64,000 nucleotides of DNA. Source: an uncultured Lachnospiraceae bacterium. Its GTDB lineage: Bacteria; Bacillota; Clostridia; Lachnospirales; Lachnospiraceae. Positions within the stretch are counted from its first letter, which is position 1; the number at the start of each line of letters is the position of its first letter. The notes beneath the pieces are model-generated. The model had not been told where the DNA came from, searched no databases, and saw only the letters and a program-made list of their open reading frames with translations. The stretch lies in the NCBI GenBank assembly GCA_944383545.1, contig CALWPY010000004.1, positions 1 to 64,000 of the forward strand, given 5' to 3'. Below are positions 6,933 to 16,106 of the stretch, in pieces. Both the position numbers and the translations under genes were made by a program.

Positions 6933-9518
6933 ATGGCAGCATTTGACAGAGTTTTATCCGGAATTCCGGAAATGGATACCGCACTTGACAACATCAGGCT
7001 GGGTGACAATGTAGTTTATCAGGTTACGAATCTGGATGATTTTCATTTATTTCTTGACCCATATGTGGAACAGGCCATAAAGGACGGAAGAAACCTGATT
7101 TATATACGCTTTGCCTCACATAAACCACTGCTCAAAGAGCGTGAAGGTCTCCGCATTATACATGTTCCTCTCTCTCACAGGTTTGAAACCTTCACGGTAG
7201 AGATACATAATTTAATTGAAAAGGAAGGTCTGGATGCTTTTTATGTATTTGACTGCCTTTCAGAACTTCAGACCGCATGGTCTACTGATTTAATGATGGG
7301 TAATTTTTTCAGAGTTACCTGCCCGTTTCTATTTAAACTTAACACTGTGGCTTTTTTTCCACTTATACGTGGAAAACATTCCTTTAAGGCAATAGCCAAA
7401 ATACGCGATACCACTCAGCTCTTTTTCGATGTCTATTCAGATAAATCCCAGGTATATGTACGTCCTTTAAAAGTATGGAATCGTTATTCCGAAACCATGT
7501 TTCTGCCTCATTCATATGATAAAAAAACCGGCAGTTTTCAGCCGCTTATGGATGGTGTAAAAGTAAGCAGGTTTTATCAGATAATGAATACTCAACAGTC
7601 TGCCGGTGCTGACCAGAATACCGACAGTTGGGACAGATTTTTCAATTTTACGGAACAGATGTACAGACAAGGCATGGACGTAACCGAAGCGTGCAGCAGA
7701 ATGTGTAACATAATGATGTCCCGGGATGAGAAAATGCGTAAACTTATAAAAGCAAATTTTACTCCTGAGGATTATTTTCAGATACGAAGCCGTATGATTG
7801 GTACCGGAATGATTGGCGGCAAAGCCTGCGGTATGCTTCTTGCAAGAAAGCTTATTAAAAACCACTGTCCCGATTTATATACCCGCTTGGAGCCACATGA
7901 TTCGTATTACATAGGCTCAGATGTATATTATTCTTATATAGTTTACAACAATTTCTGGGATATAAGAATAAGGCAGAGAAAACCCGAGGAATATTTCAGT
8001 CTTGCCGATACATTTGCAGAGTGTCTGAAAACAGGAGAATTTTCCGATACTGAGCGTGAACAGTTCAGCCGACTTCTTGATTATTATGGTCAGAATCCCA
8101 TAATTGTACGTTCCAGCAGTATTTTGGAAGACGGTTTCGGAAATGCTTTTGCAGGAAAATATGAGTCCGTATTCTGTGCCAATACAGGTACTTTGGAAGA
8201 GCGTCTTAAAGAGTTTGAAAACGCCGTAAGAACAGTTTACGCAAGTACCATGAGCCGTTCTGCACTTGATTACCGTCTGCGCAGGGGACTTAATAACAGG
8301 GATGAACAGATGGCGCTTCTGGTACAGAGAGTATCAGGCTCACGTTATGAAGATTTTTATATGCCCTGTGCGGCAGGTGTAGGATATTCATACAGCCCTT
8401 ACCGCTTTCTGGACTCCACAAACCCGGATGCAGGTATGCTTCGTCTCGTAATGGGACTTGGTACAGGTGCGGTAGACCGTGTCCAGGGCTCATATCCCCG
8501 TCTGGTAAGTCTAGATAAGCCACAGCTTACCGCCGCCACAACAAGCAGTGAAAAACATCAGTTTTCACAGCAGAAGGTAGATTTCATAAATCTGGATAAA
8601 GCATGCGTTGACAGTCAGGAACTGTCGTGGATGGAAAATAAACTTCCACAGTATTTAAAGCGTGTCCTTTTGGAGCATGATTTTGATGCCGAAGCACTTT
8701 TCAGAAACAGGGGACAGTATAGGAACATATTATTTATATCATGTATAGGACTCGTGAAAAACAATGAGCTCATAAAGGATATGCAAAATCTTATGTCAAC
8801 CATCCAGTCCCACTATGAATACCCTGTGGACATCGAATATACCATAAATCTTTCGGAAACAGGCGAATACGTAATTAACCTGCTTCAATGCAGACCTCTT
8901 CAGGTTGCACATGACGATGAAACAATTCAGTTTCCTGAAAATCCTGACAGAGATAAAATCTTTTTGGAATGTAAAAATGCATCCATGGGACTGTCAGAGG
9001 CAATAAAATTAGACTATATCGTCATGGTAGACCCAGTCTTATATTATCAGATGCCTTATAATGACAAATATAAGGTCGCAAAAGTTCTGGGTGAAATAAA
9101 CTGGAATTTCCGCGACAGTAACAAGCACCTTATGCTGCTTGTTCCGGGAAGAATAGGTACCTCATCACCTGAACTTGGTGTGCCTACCACCTTTTCAGAT
9201 ATAAGCGGTTTTGACATGATATGTGAAATATCAGAAAGCCGTGCAGGATACATGCCCGAGCTTTCCTATGGCAGTCACATTTTTCAGGATTTGGTTGAAA
9301 CAAACATTTTATATACCGCCATATTTGAAAATGAAAAGACTATATCTTTTCAGCCTGAGAAATTCCGAAAACTTCAGAACATACTCACGGAAATATGCCC
9401 TGACAGCGAAGGTCTTAAAGATATTATAGGAGTTTATTCCGTATCAGATTCAGACTGCCATGTGTATCACAACATGCAAAAGCAGCACCTTTTATGTATG
9501 ATAAATTCAGGCAAATAA
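6933..9518 (+). CDS. PEP/pyruvate-binding ATP-grasp protein with degenerate KaiC-like N-terminus
   Basis: The 861-aa protein begins with GIPEMDTALDNIRLGDNVVY, which resembles the start of KaiC/RecA-type domains but has no Walker A. After residue ~290 comes a pyruvate phosphate dikinase/PEP synthase ATP-grasp domain: MIGGKACGMLLARKL, PIIVRSSSILEDGFGNAFAGKYES, ending near LLQCRPLQV. A C-terminal domain of about 190 residues includes PGRIGTSSPELGVPTTFSDI and GSHIFQDLVETNILY. The swivelling phosphohistidine and PEP/pyruvate TIM-barrel domains are absent, so it cannot run the full PEP synthase reaction alone. It stands alone on the plus strand. Confidence 0.8.
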   Translation: MAAFDRVLSGIPEMDTALDNIRLGDNVVYQVTNLDDFHLFLDPYVEQAIKDGRNLIYIRFASHKPLLKEREGLRIIHVPLSHRFETFTVEIHNLIEKEGLDAFYVFDCLSELQTAWSTDLMMGNFFRVTCPFLFKLNTVAFFPLIRGKHSFKAIAKIRDTTQLFFDVYSDKSQVYVRPLKVWNRYSETMFLPHSYDKKTGSFQPLMDGVKVSRFYQIMNTQQSAGADQNTDSWDRFFNFTEQMYRQGMDVTEACSRMCNIMMSRDEKMRKLIKANFTPEDYFQIRSRMIGTGMIGGKACGMLLARKLIKNHCPDLYTRLEPHDSYYIGSDVYYSYIVYNNFWDIRIRQRKPEEYFSLADTFAECLKTGEFSDTEREQFSRLLDYYGQNPIIVRSSSILEDGFGNAFAGKYESVFCANTGTLEERLKEFENAVRTVYASTMSRSALDYRLRRGLNNRDEQMALLVQRVSGSRYEDFYMPCAAGVGYSYSPYRFLDSTNPDAGMLRLVMGLGTGAVDRVQGSYPRLVSLDKPQLTAATTSSEKHQFSQQKVDFINLDKACVDSQELSWMENKLPQYLKRVLLEHDFDAEALFRNRGQYRNILFISCIGLVKNNELIKDMQNLMSTIQSHYEYPVDIEYTINLSETGEYVINLLQCRPLQVAHDDETIQFPENPDRDKIFLECKNASMGLSEAIKLDYIVMVDPVLYYQMPYNDKYKVAKVLGEINWNFRDSNKHLMLLVPGRIGTSSPELGVPTTFSDISGFDMICEISESRAGYMPELSYGSHIFQDLVETNILYTAIFENEKTISFQPEKFRKLQNILTEICPDSEGLKDIIGVYSVSDSDCHVYHNMQKQHLLCMINSGK

Positions 9519-9545
9519 ATCTCCCCAAAAAACTGGTACAATATC

Positions 9546-9578
9546 ACGCGAAATCACTCCTCCCAGATGGTTTCGCGT
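9546..9578. terminator. Bidirectional terminator candidate between convergent genes
   Basis: ACGCGAAA (9546-9553) pairs perfectly with TTTCGCGT (9571-9578) around a 17-nt loop, between two converging stop codons (9518 plus, 9586 minus). AT-rich sequence follows on both sides, but U-runs are weak. Confidence 0.5.
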
Positions 9579-9585
9579 ATTATAT

Positions 9586-10359
9586 TTATGCATTTTTTTC
9601 ATCCATAAATTCCACGGCATGTTTTCTGAGACGTAACGGAAAGAAATTTCTTTGACACTTTCTGTTCTCACGTTCTTTAATACCTATGCTGTTAAAAAAT
9701 ACACTCCACAAATCCCTGTATTCGTCGGCATACTGTTCTGTTCGACTGAGAATATCCATCTCCTCATCCGATAAATCAGTCATATACATTTCGCTGTCTT
9801 TCGGATGTATAACCGCATACCTCCTGTTTTCATCAATTATCATAAAATGCTCTGAAGGCATTCTGTCCGCAAAGTGCCGGGCGGCCATGTAAATAACATC
9901 GCACTTCGGCTCCCAATGACATACATAAACCTTATTATCTATTGAATTGAATCTTATAAACTCTCTGGAATAATGTATTTCATTCACCACTTTTCGTTTT
10001 TGCTCCATTAATCGCATGACGAAAGGATTTGTAAGCATATTTATGACTTTTGGTCCCATTCTGAATCCTATATTTAAAAATCTGTAGATGTCATCTAATA
10101 TATCTTCATCAGAAAGGGATGCATAATATATATTTACATAAGCTTCATAAGAAATCTTTTTAATTATTGAATTTATAACCCTGTCTGCCTTTTCCTTATC
10201 CGGCTCCACATGAATATACTCATCCATAAATGTATACTGAAGCACAGGTTCTCTCATCAGCTTCACATTGCCATGTCCGCATTTTAATGCTAAATCCCAT
10301 GCATTAAATATGCATGTCATCATATCCTCAAAACGGTTTTTACATGTAAATATCTTCAT
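9586..10359 (-). CDS. Putative DNA metabolism protein, TIGR03915 type
   Basis: The 257-aa protein matches the family found next to the TIGR03916 radical SAM protein: a MKIFTCKNRFEDM start, FLNIGFRMGP, VVNEIHYSREFIRF and HFADRMPSEHFMIIDENRR, with a C-terminal WSVFFNSIGIKERENRKCQRNF segment. Members are thought to act in DNA repair, some fused to uracil-DNA glycosylase-like domains; the reaction is not known. I choose the ATG at 10359, two bases after the stop of the upstream gene (TAAGATG), over an in-frame start 24 nt earlier, since family members begin at MKIF. The pair should be co-transcribed and coupled. Confidence 0.85.
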   Translation of the reverse strand: MKIFTCKNRFEDMMTCIFNAWDLALKCGHGNVKLMREPVLQYTFMDEYIHVEPDKEKADRVINSIIKKISYEAYVNIYYASLSDEDILDDIYRFLNIGFRMGPKVINMLTNPFVMRLMEQKRKVVNEIHYSREFIRFNSIDNKVYVCHWEPKCDVIYMAARHFADRMPSEHFMIIDENRRYAVIHPKDSEMYMTDLSDEEMDILSRTEQYADEYRDLWSVFFNSIGIKERENRKCQRNFFPLRLRKHAVEFMDEKNA

Positions 10360-10360
10360 C

Positions 10361-11833
10361 TTACGATACTCCAAAATCATCAAACAGCGACATCTGGCTG
10401 TACTTTTCAGTATGGGTAACCTGCCAGTTTTCCTTTGAATTTACTGATATAAGCTGTCTTGTAATATATTTTTCTTCTATCGGAGTGTTAAACATCATTT
10501 TTCCGCCGCATGTTATAAAATAATGAGCTCTTTTTAAAACTACACCCATCTTTTTAAGACTGTTAAAGTCTAATAACCCATATCTTCTCGCCTGTATAAT
10601 TCTTTTTGCCGATTTAGGACCTATACCGGGCACACGCAAAATCATGTAATATGGAGCTGTCTGCAGTTCTATCGGAAATATATCCAAATGGCGGAGCGCC
10701 CAGTCACATTTTGGATCTATCTGAACATTTAAGTCAGGCTTATCCTCTGACAATAGTTCATCTGCCTGAAAACCATAAAACCTGAGCAGCCAGTCTGCCT
10801 GATAAAGCCTGTGCTCCCTGAGAAGCGGTGGTGCCATATCTAAAGAAGGAAGTAACGCATCTTCATTAATCGGTATATATGCAGAAAAAAACACCCTCTT
10901 TAAATCAAATGTCTGATATAATTTCTGAGTCGTCCGAAGCAAAGTATAATCGCTCTCTCCTGAAGCCCCGATAATTATCTGTGTGCTCTGACCTGCAGGA
11001 GCAAAACTTCTCTTTTTCCATGAATCACTGAAAATTCCCGTTTCTTTTGCTGCCGATAAGTCCAACACCTGCCCTGAAGATGTAACAGCGTCAGCTTTAG
11101 AGCTCTCAGTACTTTTATCCAGTCTTACGTTTTCCCCAGCAAATATACTGTGTGACAAATACTTATTACCACTGCTTCTTTCCATCCGTGCATCTTTCCC
11201 GAGCAATACTCTGTTACCTGCAATCGTACTGCTTATTTTTGCCATAGGATTTATAATGGAATTGAAACTTTTATTTGGCGCCAGTTTTTTAAGACTATCC
11301 TCTGTAGGAAGCTCCAGATTTACGCTTATCCTGTCAGCCAGATATCCTGCTGCCGCAAGCAGTTCATCTGCTGCCCCGGGAATCGTCTTTATGTGTATAT
11401 AACCGTTAAACTTGTATTTATTACGGAGAAGTGCCAGTGTTTCGCACATCTTTTCCATGGTATAGGTTGGATTTTTTAAAACTCCTGAGCTTAAAAACAA
11501 ACCTTCAATGTAATTTCTTTTATAAAACTCAATGGTAAGCTCACAAATTTCCTCAGGTGTGAATGTAGCTCTGGGTACATCATTTGACACTCTGTTTATG
11601 CAATATTTACAGTCATAAATACAGTGGTTTGTCATCAGGATTTTCAGAAGAGATATGCATCTGCCGTCAGAAGCAAAGCTGTGACATATGCCGCATGCCT
11701 TTGAGTTTCCCAGCTTTCCTTTCTCACCTTTTCTGTCCACCCCGCTTGATGTGCATGCCACGTCATATTTAGCCGCATCAGCCAGTATATTTAATTTTTC
11801 ATTTAATGTTAATCCCGCTTTCAATTCGAACAT
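10361..11833 (-). CDS. Putative DNA repair/modification radical SAM protein, TIGR03916 type
   Basis: The radical SAM cluster motif is C-IYD-C-KY-C near residue 75 in the sequence HCIYDCKYCINRVSND. Upstream is NILADAAKYDVACTSSG, diagnostic of this family; at the C-terminus RVPGIGPKSAKRIIQARR forms a helix-hairpin-helix DNA-binding motif. At 490 aa it is longer than I expect (about 420), because roughly 70 serine-rich residues are inserted between LAPNKSFNSIINPMAKI and RSFAPAGQSTQ. The start at 11833 is the ATG that coincides with the predicted transcription start; there is no ribosome binding site. It probably forms a repair system with the TIGR03915 protein; the lesion is unknown. Confidence 0.88.
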   Translation of the reverse strand: MFELKAGLTLNEKLNILADAAKYDVACTSSGVDRKGEKGKLGNSKACGICHSFASDGRCISLLKILMTNHCIYDCKYCINRVSNDVPRATFTPEEICELTIEFYKRNYIEGLFLSSGVLKNPTYTMEKMCETLALLRNKYKFNGYIHIKTIPGAADELLAAAGYLADRISVNLELPTEDSLKKLAPNKSFNSIINPMAKISSTIAGNRVLLGKDARMERSSGNKYLSHSIFAGENVRLDKSTESSKADAVTSSGQVLDLSAAKETGIFSDSWKKRSFAPAGQSTQIIIGASGESDYTLLRTTQKLYQTFDLKRVFFSAYIPINEDALLPSLDMAPPLLREHRLYQADWLLRFYGFQADELLSEDKPDLNVQIDPKCDWALRHLDIFPIELQTAPYYMILRVPGIGPKSAKRIIQARRYGLLDFNSLKKMGVVLKRAHYFITCGGKMMFNTPIEEKYITRQLISVNSKENWQVTHTEKYSQMSLFDDFGVS

Positions 11834-11839
11834 ATGTTT

Positions 11840-11868
11840 ATTATACAAACATTAGTTCTGTATTGCAA
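11840..11868 (-). promoter_or_regulatory. Promoter giving a predicted leaderless mRNA
   Basis: On the minus strand TTGCAA (11863-11868) and TATAAT (11840-11845) are 17 bp apart. The adenine of the ATG at 11833 is the seventh base after the -10 box, exactly where transcription should begin. The 11834-12102 gap otherwise contains the M23 gene's upstream region. Confidence 0.65.
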
Positions 11869-11974
11869 GTACTTTTTTCCGCATAATATTACCATATTTA
11901 TAAAATTACTCAATTTTTCACACTTAATTTACATTTTTCCAAATATTTCTCTTTAAAAATTATAAAATATGAGT

Positions 11975-11999
11975 TATAATTAGTTAACAATTATGTAAC
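11975..11999 (+). promoter_or_regulatory. Possible -10 and degenerate WalR-like direct repeat before the M23 peptidase
   Basis: TATAAT at 11975-11980 is followed by GTTAAC-N5-TGTAAC (11983-11999), a 4/6 plus 6/6 match to the WalR half-site TGTWAH with 5-bp spacing. No good -35 is seen. The match is weak and the position at or after the transcription start is unusual for activation. Confidence 0.3.
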
Positions 12000-12102
12000 A
12001 ATTTAATCTCGTGTTTTTTGCACTTGTTTTCCTAAGAGGATAAATTAAGGTAAACAAAATGTACACATGAGATTTTTCATTAGACAAAGGGGGATGATAA
12101 TC

Positions 12103-13311
12103 TTGAAGAAAAGGTTACTGCGTTCAGGAATGGCGCTTATAATGTCATTTACTCTTGCACTCAGTACAATTAATATTGTAAATGCAACCTCAATACAGGA
12201 GGTAGAAAAGGAAAAGGAAGAAACACAGACCAAGAAGGCTGAAGCACAGCAGAAACTTGAAGAGCTTCAGGCTGAAAAAGAAGATCTTCTTGAAGTTATA
12301 GAAGAACTGGATACTCAGATAACAGGCTATGAAACAAAGATAGCAGAACTGGCCAAGCAGCAGGAAGACCTTGAAGCACAGATAGTTGTCACACAGGGTG
12401 AACTTGAACAGGCAAAGATTGATGAAGCCAATCAGTATGAAGCCATGAAAGAGCGTATACAGTATGCTTATGAAAACGGCAACGTAGAATACATAGATGC
12501 ACTTATGGCAACCTCTGATTATTCAGATATCATAAATAAATCTGAATATGTAGAACAGGTTTCAAATTATGACAAGGAGCAGTTAAATAAACTTATCGAA
12601 ATCAAAATAGAAATTGCCGATAAGGAAGTACAGCTCGAGAGTGAGCTTTCTGAGGTTGAAACAGTCAAAGCTGAAGCAGAAGAAGAAAAAGAAGCTCTTG
12701 ATATTATGTATGCCGGAAAACAGGAGACACTTTCTCAGTATAATACCGATATATCAGACACTAAAAGCACAATCAGCCAGTTAGAGCAGGATGAAAAAAA
12801 TCAGGATGCTTTGATTGCACAGCTTGAAGCTGAGGCTGAACAGAAGCGTAAACAGGAACAGGAAGCAAACAATAGCAGCAGTTCATCATCTTCATCTTCT
12901 TCATCAACGCCTTCATATTCAGGCGGACAGTTTACATGGCCTATGCCTTCAAGCACAAGAATTACTTCATATTTCGGTAACAGAGAAGCCCCAACGGCAG
13001 GTGCAAGCTCATACCATAAAGGAATCGATATTGCATGTCCTACAGGAAGTTCGGTAGTTGCCGCAGCAAGCGGTGTTGTAATATATTCAGGTTACATGGG
13101 CTCAGCCGGAAATGCTCTTATTGTGGACCACGGAAACGGTGTAACCACATGTTACTATCACTTATCAAGCTTTGCAGTAAGCAGCGGAGCAAGTGTTTCA
13201 GCAGGTCAGACAATTGCTTATTCCGGAAATACCGGAGTATCCACCGGACCTCATCTCCATTTCAGTGTGAGATTAAGTGGTACTTATGTAAATCCGCTCA
13301 ATTATTTTTAA
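12103..13311 (+). CDS. Secreted coiled-coil M23 (LytM-type) peptidoglycan endopeptidase
   Basis: From a TTG start at 12103 the protein is 402 aa: a signal peptide (KKRLLRSGMALIMSFTLALS, cleavage after VNA), a long charged coiled coil (about 30-265), a run of serines as linker, and a C-terminal M23 domain with HKGID and HLHF metal ligands. I prefer TTG because AAAGGGGG (12086-12093) ends 9 nt before it and directly abuts the alternative ATG at 12094. The layout matches EnvC/CwlO-like division or elongation hydrolases that cut peptide crosslinks. It is monocistronic, closed by the terminator at 13383. Confidence 0.9.
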   Translation: MKKRLLRSGMALIMSFTLALSTINIVNATSIQEVEKEKEETQTKKAEAQQKLEELQAEKEDLLEVIEELDTQITGYETKIAELAKQQEDLEAQIVVTQGELEQAKIDEANQYEAMKERIQYAYENGNVEYIDALMATSDYSDIINKSEYVEQVSNYDKEQLNKLIEIKIEIADKEVQLESELSEVETVKAEAEEEKEALDIMYAGKQETLSQYNTDISDTKSTISQLEQDEKNQDALIAQLEAEAEQKRKQEQEANNSSSSSSSSSSSTPSYSGGQFTWPMPSSTRITSYFGNREAPTAGASSYHKGIDIACPTGSSVVAAASGVVIYSGYMGSAGNALIVDHGNGVTTCYYHLSSFAVSSGASVSAGQTIAYSGNTGVSTGPHLHFSVRLSGTYVNPLNYF

Positions 13312-13382
13312 GCTGAACTTTTAATATAAGCGCAGTCAGGACGAAGTCATTTAATATGTTCTGATACTGAATGCAAAAAATA

Positions 13383-13417
13383 AAGCCCTTACGTAAATAT
13401 CCTCTACGTAAGGGCTT
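13383..13417. terminator. Strong bidirectional rho-independent terminator
   Basis: A perfect 13-bp stem (13383-13395 with 13405-13417) with a 9-nt loop sits between the converging M23 peptidase and antiporter genes. T-rich tracts follow on both strands, best on the minus strand (TTTATTTTTT). Confidence 0.9.
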
Positions 13418-13442
13418 ATTATTTTATATACTTATTTATTTC

Positions 13443-14708
13443 TTATTTACTTTCCGCTGTTCCAATATCACCCGCAACAGGTGCATTAACTTCTGTTTCT
13501 GCGGCTTCCTCATTAGATTCTATAACTGCTTCGCCTTTAAATACCGGTTTTAAAAGTATCGGTGTTATAATCGTTGTTGCAACCACCACCAGTACTACAG
13601 GTCCCATAAAGTTATCGCCAAGCAGTCCTGCTGCCTCACCTTTGTTTGCGACTATCAGGGCAACCTCACCTCTTGATATCATACCTATACCTATTCTGAA
13701 ACTCTGCTTATTGGTATATCTGCAAAGCTTTGCACCCAGACCGCATCCTATTATTTTGGAAATCACAGCTACAACAACCAGTATTACCGAGAAAGCAATC
13801 ACGGCTCCCGTCATTGTAGGAAGCTCTACCTTTAATCCTATACTTGCAAAGAATATTGGTGACAGCAAAAGATATGAAAGTACATCAAATTTTGCAGTAA
13901 CAAACTGCTTAATTGAAGTGCATGATATGAAAAGTCCGGCAATAAATGCTCCCGTAATATCTGCTACTCCAAAGAAAACCTCTGCACAGTATGAAACCAA
14001 CAGACAGAACACAAATGCCGCTATGGCATGTCTGTGCATTGCTTTTTTAGATTGCACAATCCACATCTGATACAGCTTGAAAAATATAAATCCGCATACA
14101 ATAGCAAATACAAAAAATCCCAGAATCTTAAGCAGTACAATTGCTATACTTACGGAAGTGTCAGCCATACTTGTAACAATCGTTAATGCTATAATACCAA
14201 GTACGTCATCTATTATGGCTGCTCCCAGTATTGCATTTCCCGATTCAGTTTTTAATTTACCTATTTCTCTAAGGGTTTCTACTGTTATACTTACCGAAGT
14301 TGCAGTTAAAATAACTCCTACAAAAATACTCTGTAATAATACAGATGCCTCTGCATTTGATTCGATTGTTCCGTTGCTTATAAATGCATATGTAACGGCG
14401 GCGCCTCCTATCCATGGTATTATAACGCCCAAAACTGCTATAACAAGAGATGCCTTACCACATTTTTTAAGCTCCTTTACATCTGTCTCAAGGCCTGCGC
14501 AGAACATTAATACAATCACGCCTATTTCTGCCATATCCGCTATGAGGGAAGTTTCTTTTAATACTCCCAGACACGCGGGTCCGAGTATTACTCCCGCCAA
14601 AAGTGCTCCTACTACCTGAGGCATACGAAACCTCTTTGTAATAAGCCCAAGCAGCTTTGTGCTAAGTAAAATAAGTGCCAAATCCAGCAGAAAACCATAT
14701 GAATCCAT
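13443..14708 (-). CDS. Cation/proton antiporter, CPA2 (KefB/NapA-like)
   Basis: The 421-aa membrane protein has about 12 hydrophobic segments and CPA2 landmarks: LLGLITKRFRMPQVVGALLA, ILGPACLG, the GAAIIDDVLGIIAL segment with its paired acidic residues (the ion-binding site), and ISRGEVALIVANKGE. It lacks the RCK/TrkA-N regulatory domain of KefB, ending instead in a short acidic tail. It should exchange Na+ or K+ for protons across the cytoplasmic membrane. It lies 28 nt after citrate synthase, probably in the same transcript. Confidence 0.9.
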   Translation of the reverse strand: MDSYGFLLDLALILLSTKLLGLITKRFRMPQVVGALLAGVILGPACLGVLKETSLIADMAEIGVIVLMFCAGLETDVKELKKCGKASLVIAVLGVIIPWIGGAAVTYAFISNGTIESNAEASVLLQSIFVGVILTATSVSITVETLREIGKLKTESGNAILGAAIIDDVLGIIALTIVTSMADTSVSIAIVLLKILGFFVFAIVCGFIFFKLYQMWIVQSKKAMHRHAIAAFVFCLLVSYCAEVFFGVADITGAFIAGLFISCTSIKQFVTAKFDVLSYLLLSPIFFASIGLKVELPTMTGAVIAFSVILVVVAVISKIIGCGLGAKLCRYTNKQSFRIGIGMISRGEVALIVANKGEAAGLLGDNFMGPVVLVVVATTIITPILLKPVFKGEAVIESNEEAAETEVNAPVAGDIGTAESK

Positions 14709-14736
14709 TTTTTTAAATACCTACTTTCTATGTATA

Positions 14737-16095
14737 TTACCAGTTTCTTTCTTCTATAGGAATGTACGGCTTATGGAATCCGACATATTTATACGCCGGT
14801 CTTATTATCTTTCCTTCGTTAACCAGCTCTTCTATTCTGTGAGCCGACCATCCTGAAATTCTCGATATTGCAAATATAGGAGTGAAAAGCTCAATAGGAA
14901 TTCTTAACATCGAATAAACCATACCGCTGTAAAAGTCTACATTTGCACTGACCGCTTTATATATCTTTCTCTTTGAAGCGATAAGATTTGCAGATATTTC
15001 TTCGACTCTGTTATAGAGCTCAAATTCCTCCTGTCTTCCCTTTTCTTCGGCAAGACGCTTTGCAAAACCTTTAAGTATAACCGCTCTCGGGTCAGATTCG
15101 CTGTAAACCGCATGTCCCATTCCATATATAAGACCTGTCTTATCAAATCCCCTCTTATCAAGAAGTGATTCCAGATATGTTGATAACTCGTCTTCATTTT
15201 CCCAATCGGAAACATTTTTCTTTAAATCATCAAACATCTGCTGTACCTTAAGATTTGCACCACCATGTCTCGGACCCTTAAGGGAGCCCAGTGACGCGGC
15301 AACCGTTGAATAGGTGTCCGTGCCCGTAGATGAAATGACATGAGTCGTAAAAGTGGAGTTATTTCCTCCGCCGTGTTCTGCATGAAGCACAAGGCAAATA
15401 TCAAGTACCTTTGCTTCAAGCTCTGTAAATTTTCCGTCAGGTCTCAGCAGTCTCAATATATTTTCAGCCGTTGACAGCTCCTCTTTTGGTCTGTGTATTA
15501 CAAGGCTCTTATTTAAATATGTATGTCTGTAACTCTGATATCCGTAAGCAGCTATAACCGGAAATCTGGCAATCAGCCCAAGACACTGCTCAAGTACATG
15601 CCTTATGCTGAGATTATCCGGGTCATCGTCATAAGAATAGAGAGTAAGCACGCATCTCTGCAAAACATTCATAATATTCTTACTTGGTGCCTTCATTATT
15701 ACGTCTCTGTTAAATCCCGGCGGAAGCTCACGGAATTCACCGATTACCTTGATAAACTCCTCAAGCTGTGTCTTTGTTGGAAGCTCACCAAATAAAAGGA
15801 GATAGGTAGTTTCCTCAAATCCGTACTTACTGCTGAAGCCCTTTACAAGACTGTTTATATCATATCCCTGATAAAAAAGCTGACCGGGAGCAGGAATTTT
15901 CCTTCCGTCCACCGTATCAAATGCTACTATGTCAGAAATTTCGGTAAGTCCGGTAAGTACACCTTTTCCGTTTACATCTCGAAGACCCTTTTTTACATCA
16001 AATTCAATGTATAAATTCTGGTCTATTTTTCCTGAATCCGCACAAAACTGAACATATTTGTCAACCAGTTTATTAAAATATTCGTTTTTAATCAT
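14737..16095 (-). CDS. gltA: Citrate synthase
   Basis: The 452-aa enzyme condenses oxaloacetate and acetyl-CoA to citrate. Catalytic regions are present: LHAEHGGGNNSTFTTH, GSLKGPRHGGAN, GMGHAVYSESDPRA and NVDFYSGMVY with its aspartate. In an anaerobe this would feed glutamate synthesis through a partial TCA branch. The start is clear: AGGAGATGACTTA precedes the ATG, and the stop of the upstream kinase gene lies within that ribosome binding site, 11 nt away. Distinguishing citrate from 2-methylcitrate synthase by eye is not safe, but no prp genes are nearby. Confidence 0.9.
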   Translation of the reverse strand: MIKNEYFNKLVDKYVQFCADSGKIDQNLYIEFDVKKGLRDVNGKGVLTGLTEISDIVAFDTVDGRKIPAPGQLFYQGYDINSLVKGFSSKYGFEETTYLLLFGELPTKTQLEEFIKVIGEFRELPPGFNRDVIMKAPSKNIMNVLQRCVLTLYSYDDDPDNLSIRHVLEQCLGLIARFPVIAAYGYQSYRHTYLNKSLVIHRPKEELSTAENILRLLRPDGKFTELEAKVLDICLVLHAEHGGGNNSTFTTHVISSTGTDTYSTVAASLGSLKGPRHGGANLKVQQMFDDLKKNVSDWENEDELSTYLESLLDKRGFDKTGLIYGMGHAVYSESDPRAVILKGFAKRLAEEKGRQEEFELYNRVEEISANLIASKRKIYKAVSANVDFYSGMVYSMLRIPIELFTPIFAISRISGWSAHRIEELVNEGKIIRPAYKYVGFHKPYIPIEERNW

Positions 16096-16106
16096 TAAGT
16101 CATCTC

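Noticed and set aside
12870-12915. Serine-codon run in the M23 gene as a microsatellite
   Set aside because: The codons are mixed (AGC, AGT, TCA, TCT) and encode an ordinary flexible linker.
14077-14619. Long plus-strand open frame opposite the antiporter gene
   Set aside because: It is antisense to a well-supported CDS, has no ribosome binding site and its product is low-complexity Ile/Thr/Pro/Ala typical of a shadow frame.
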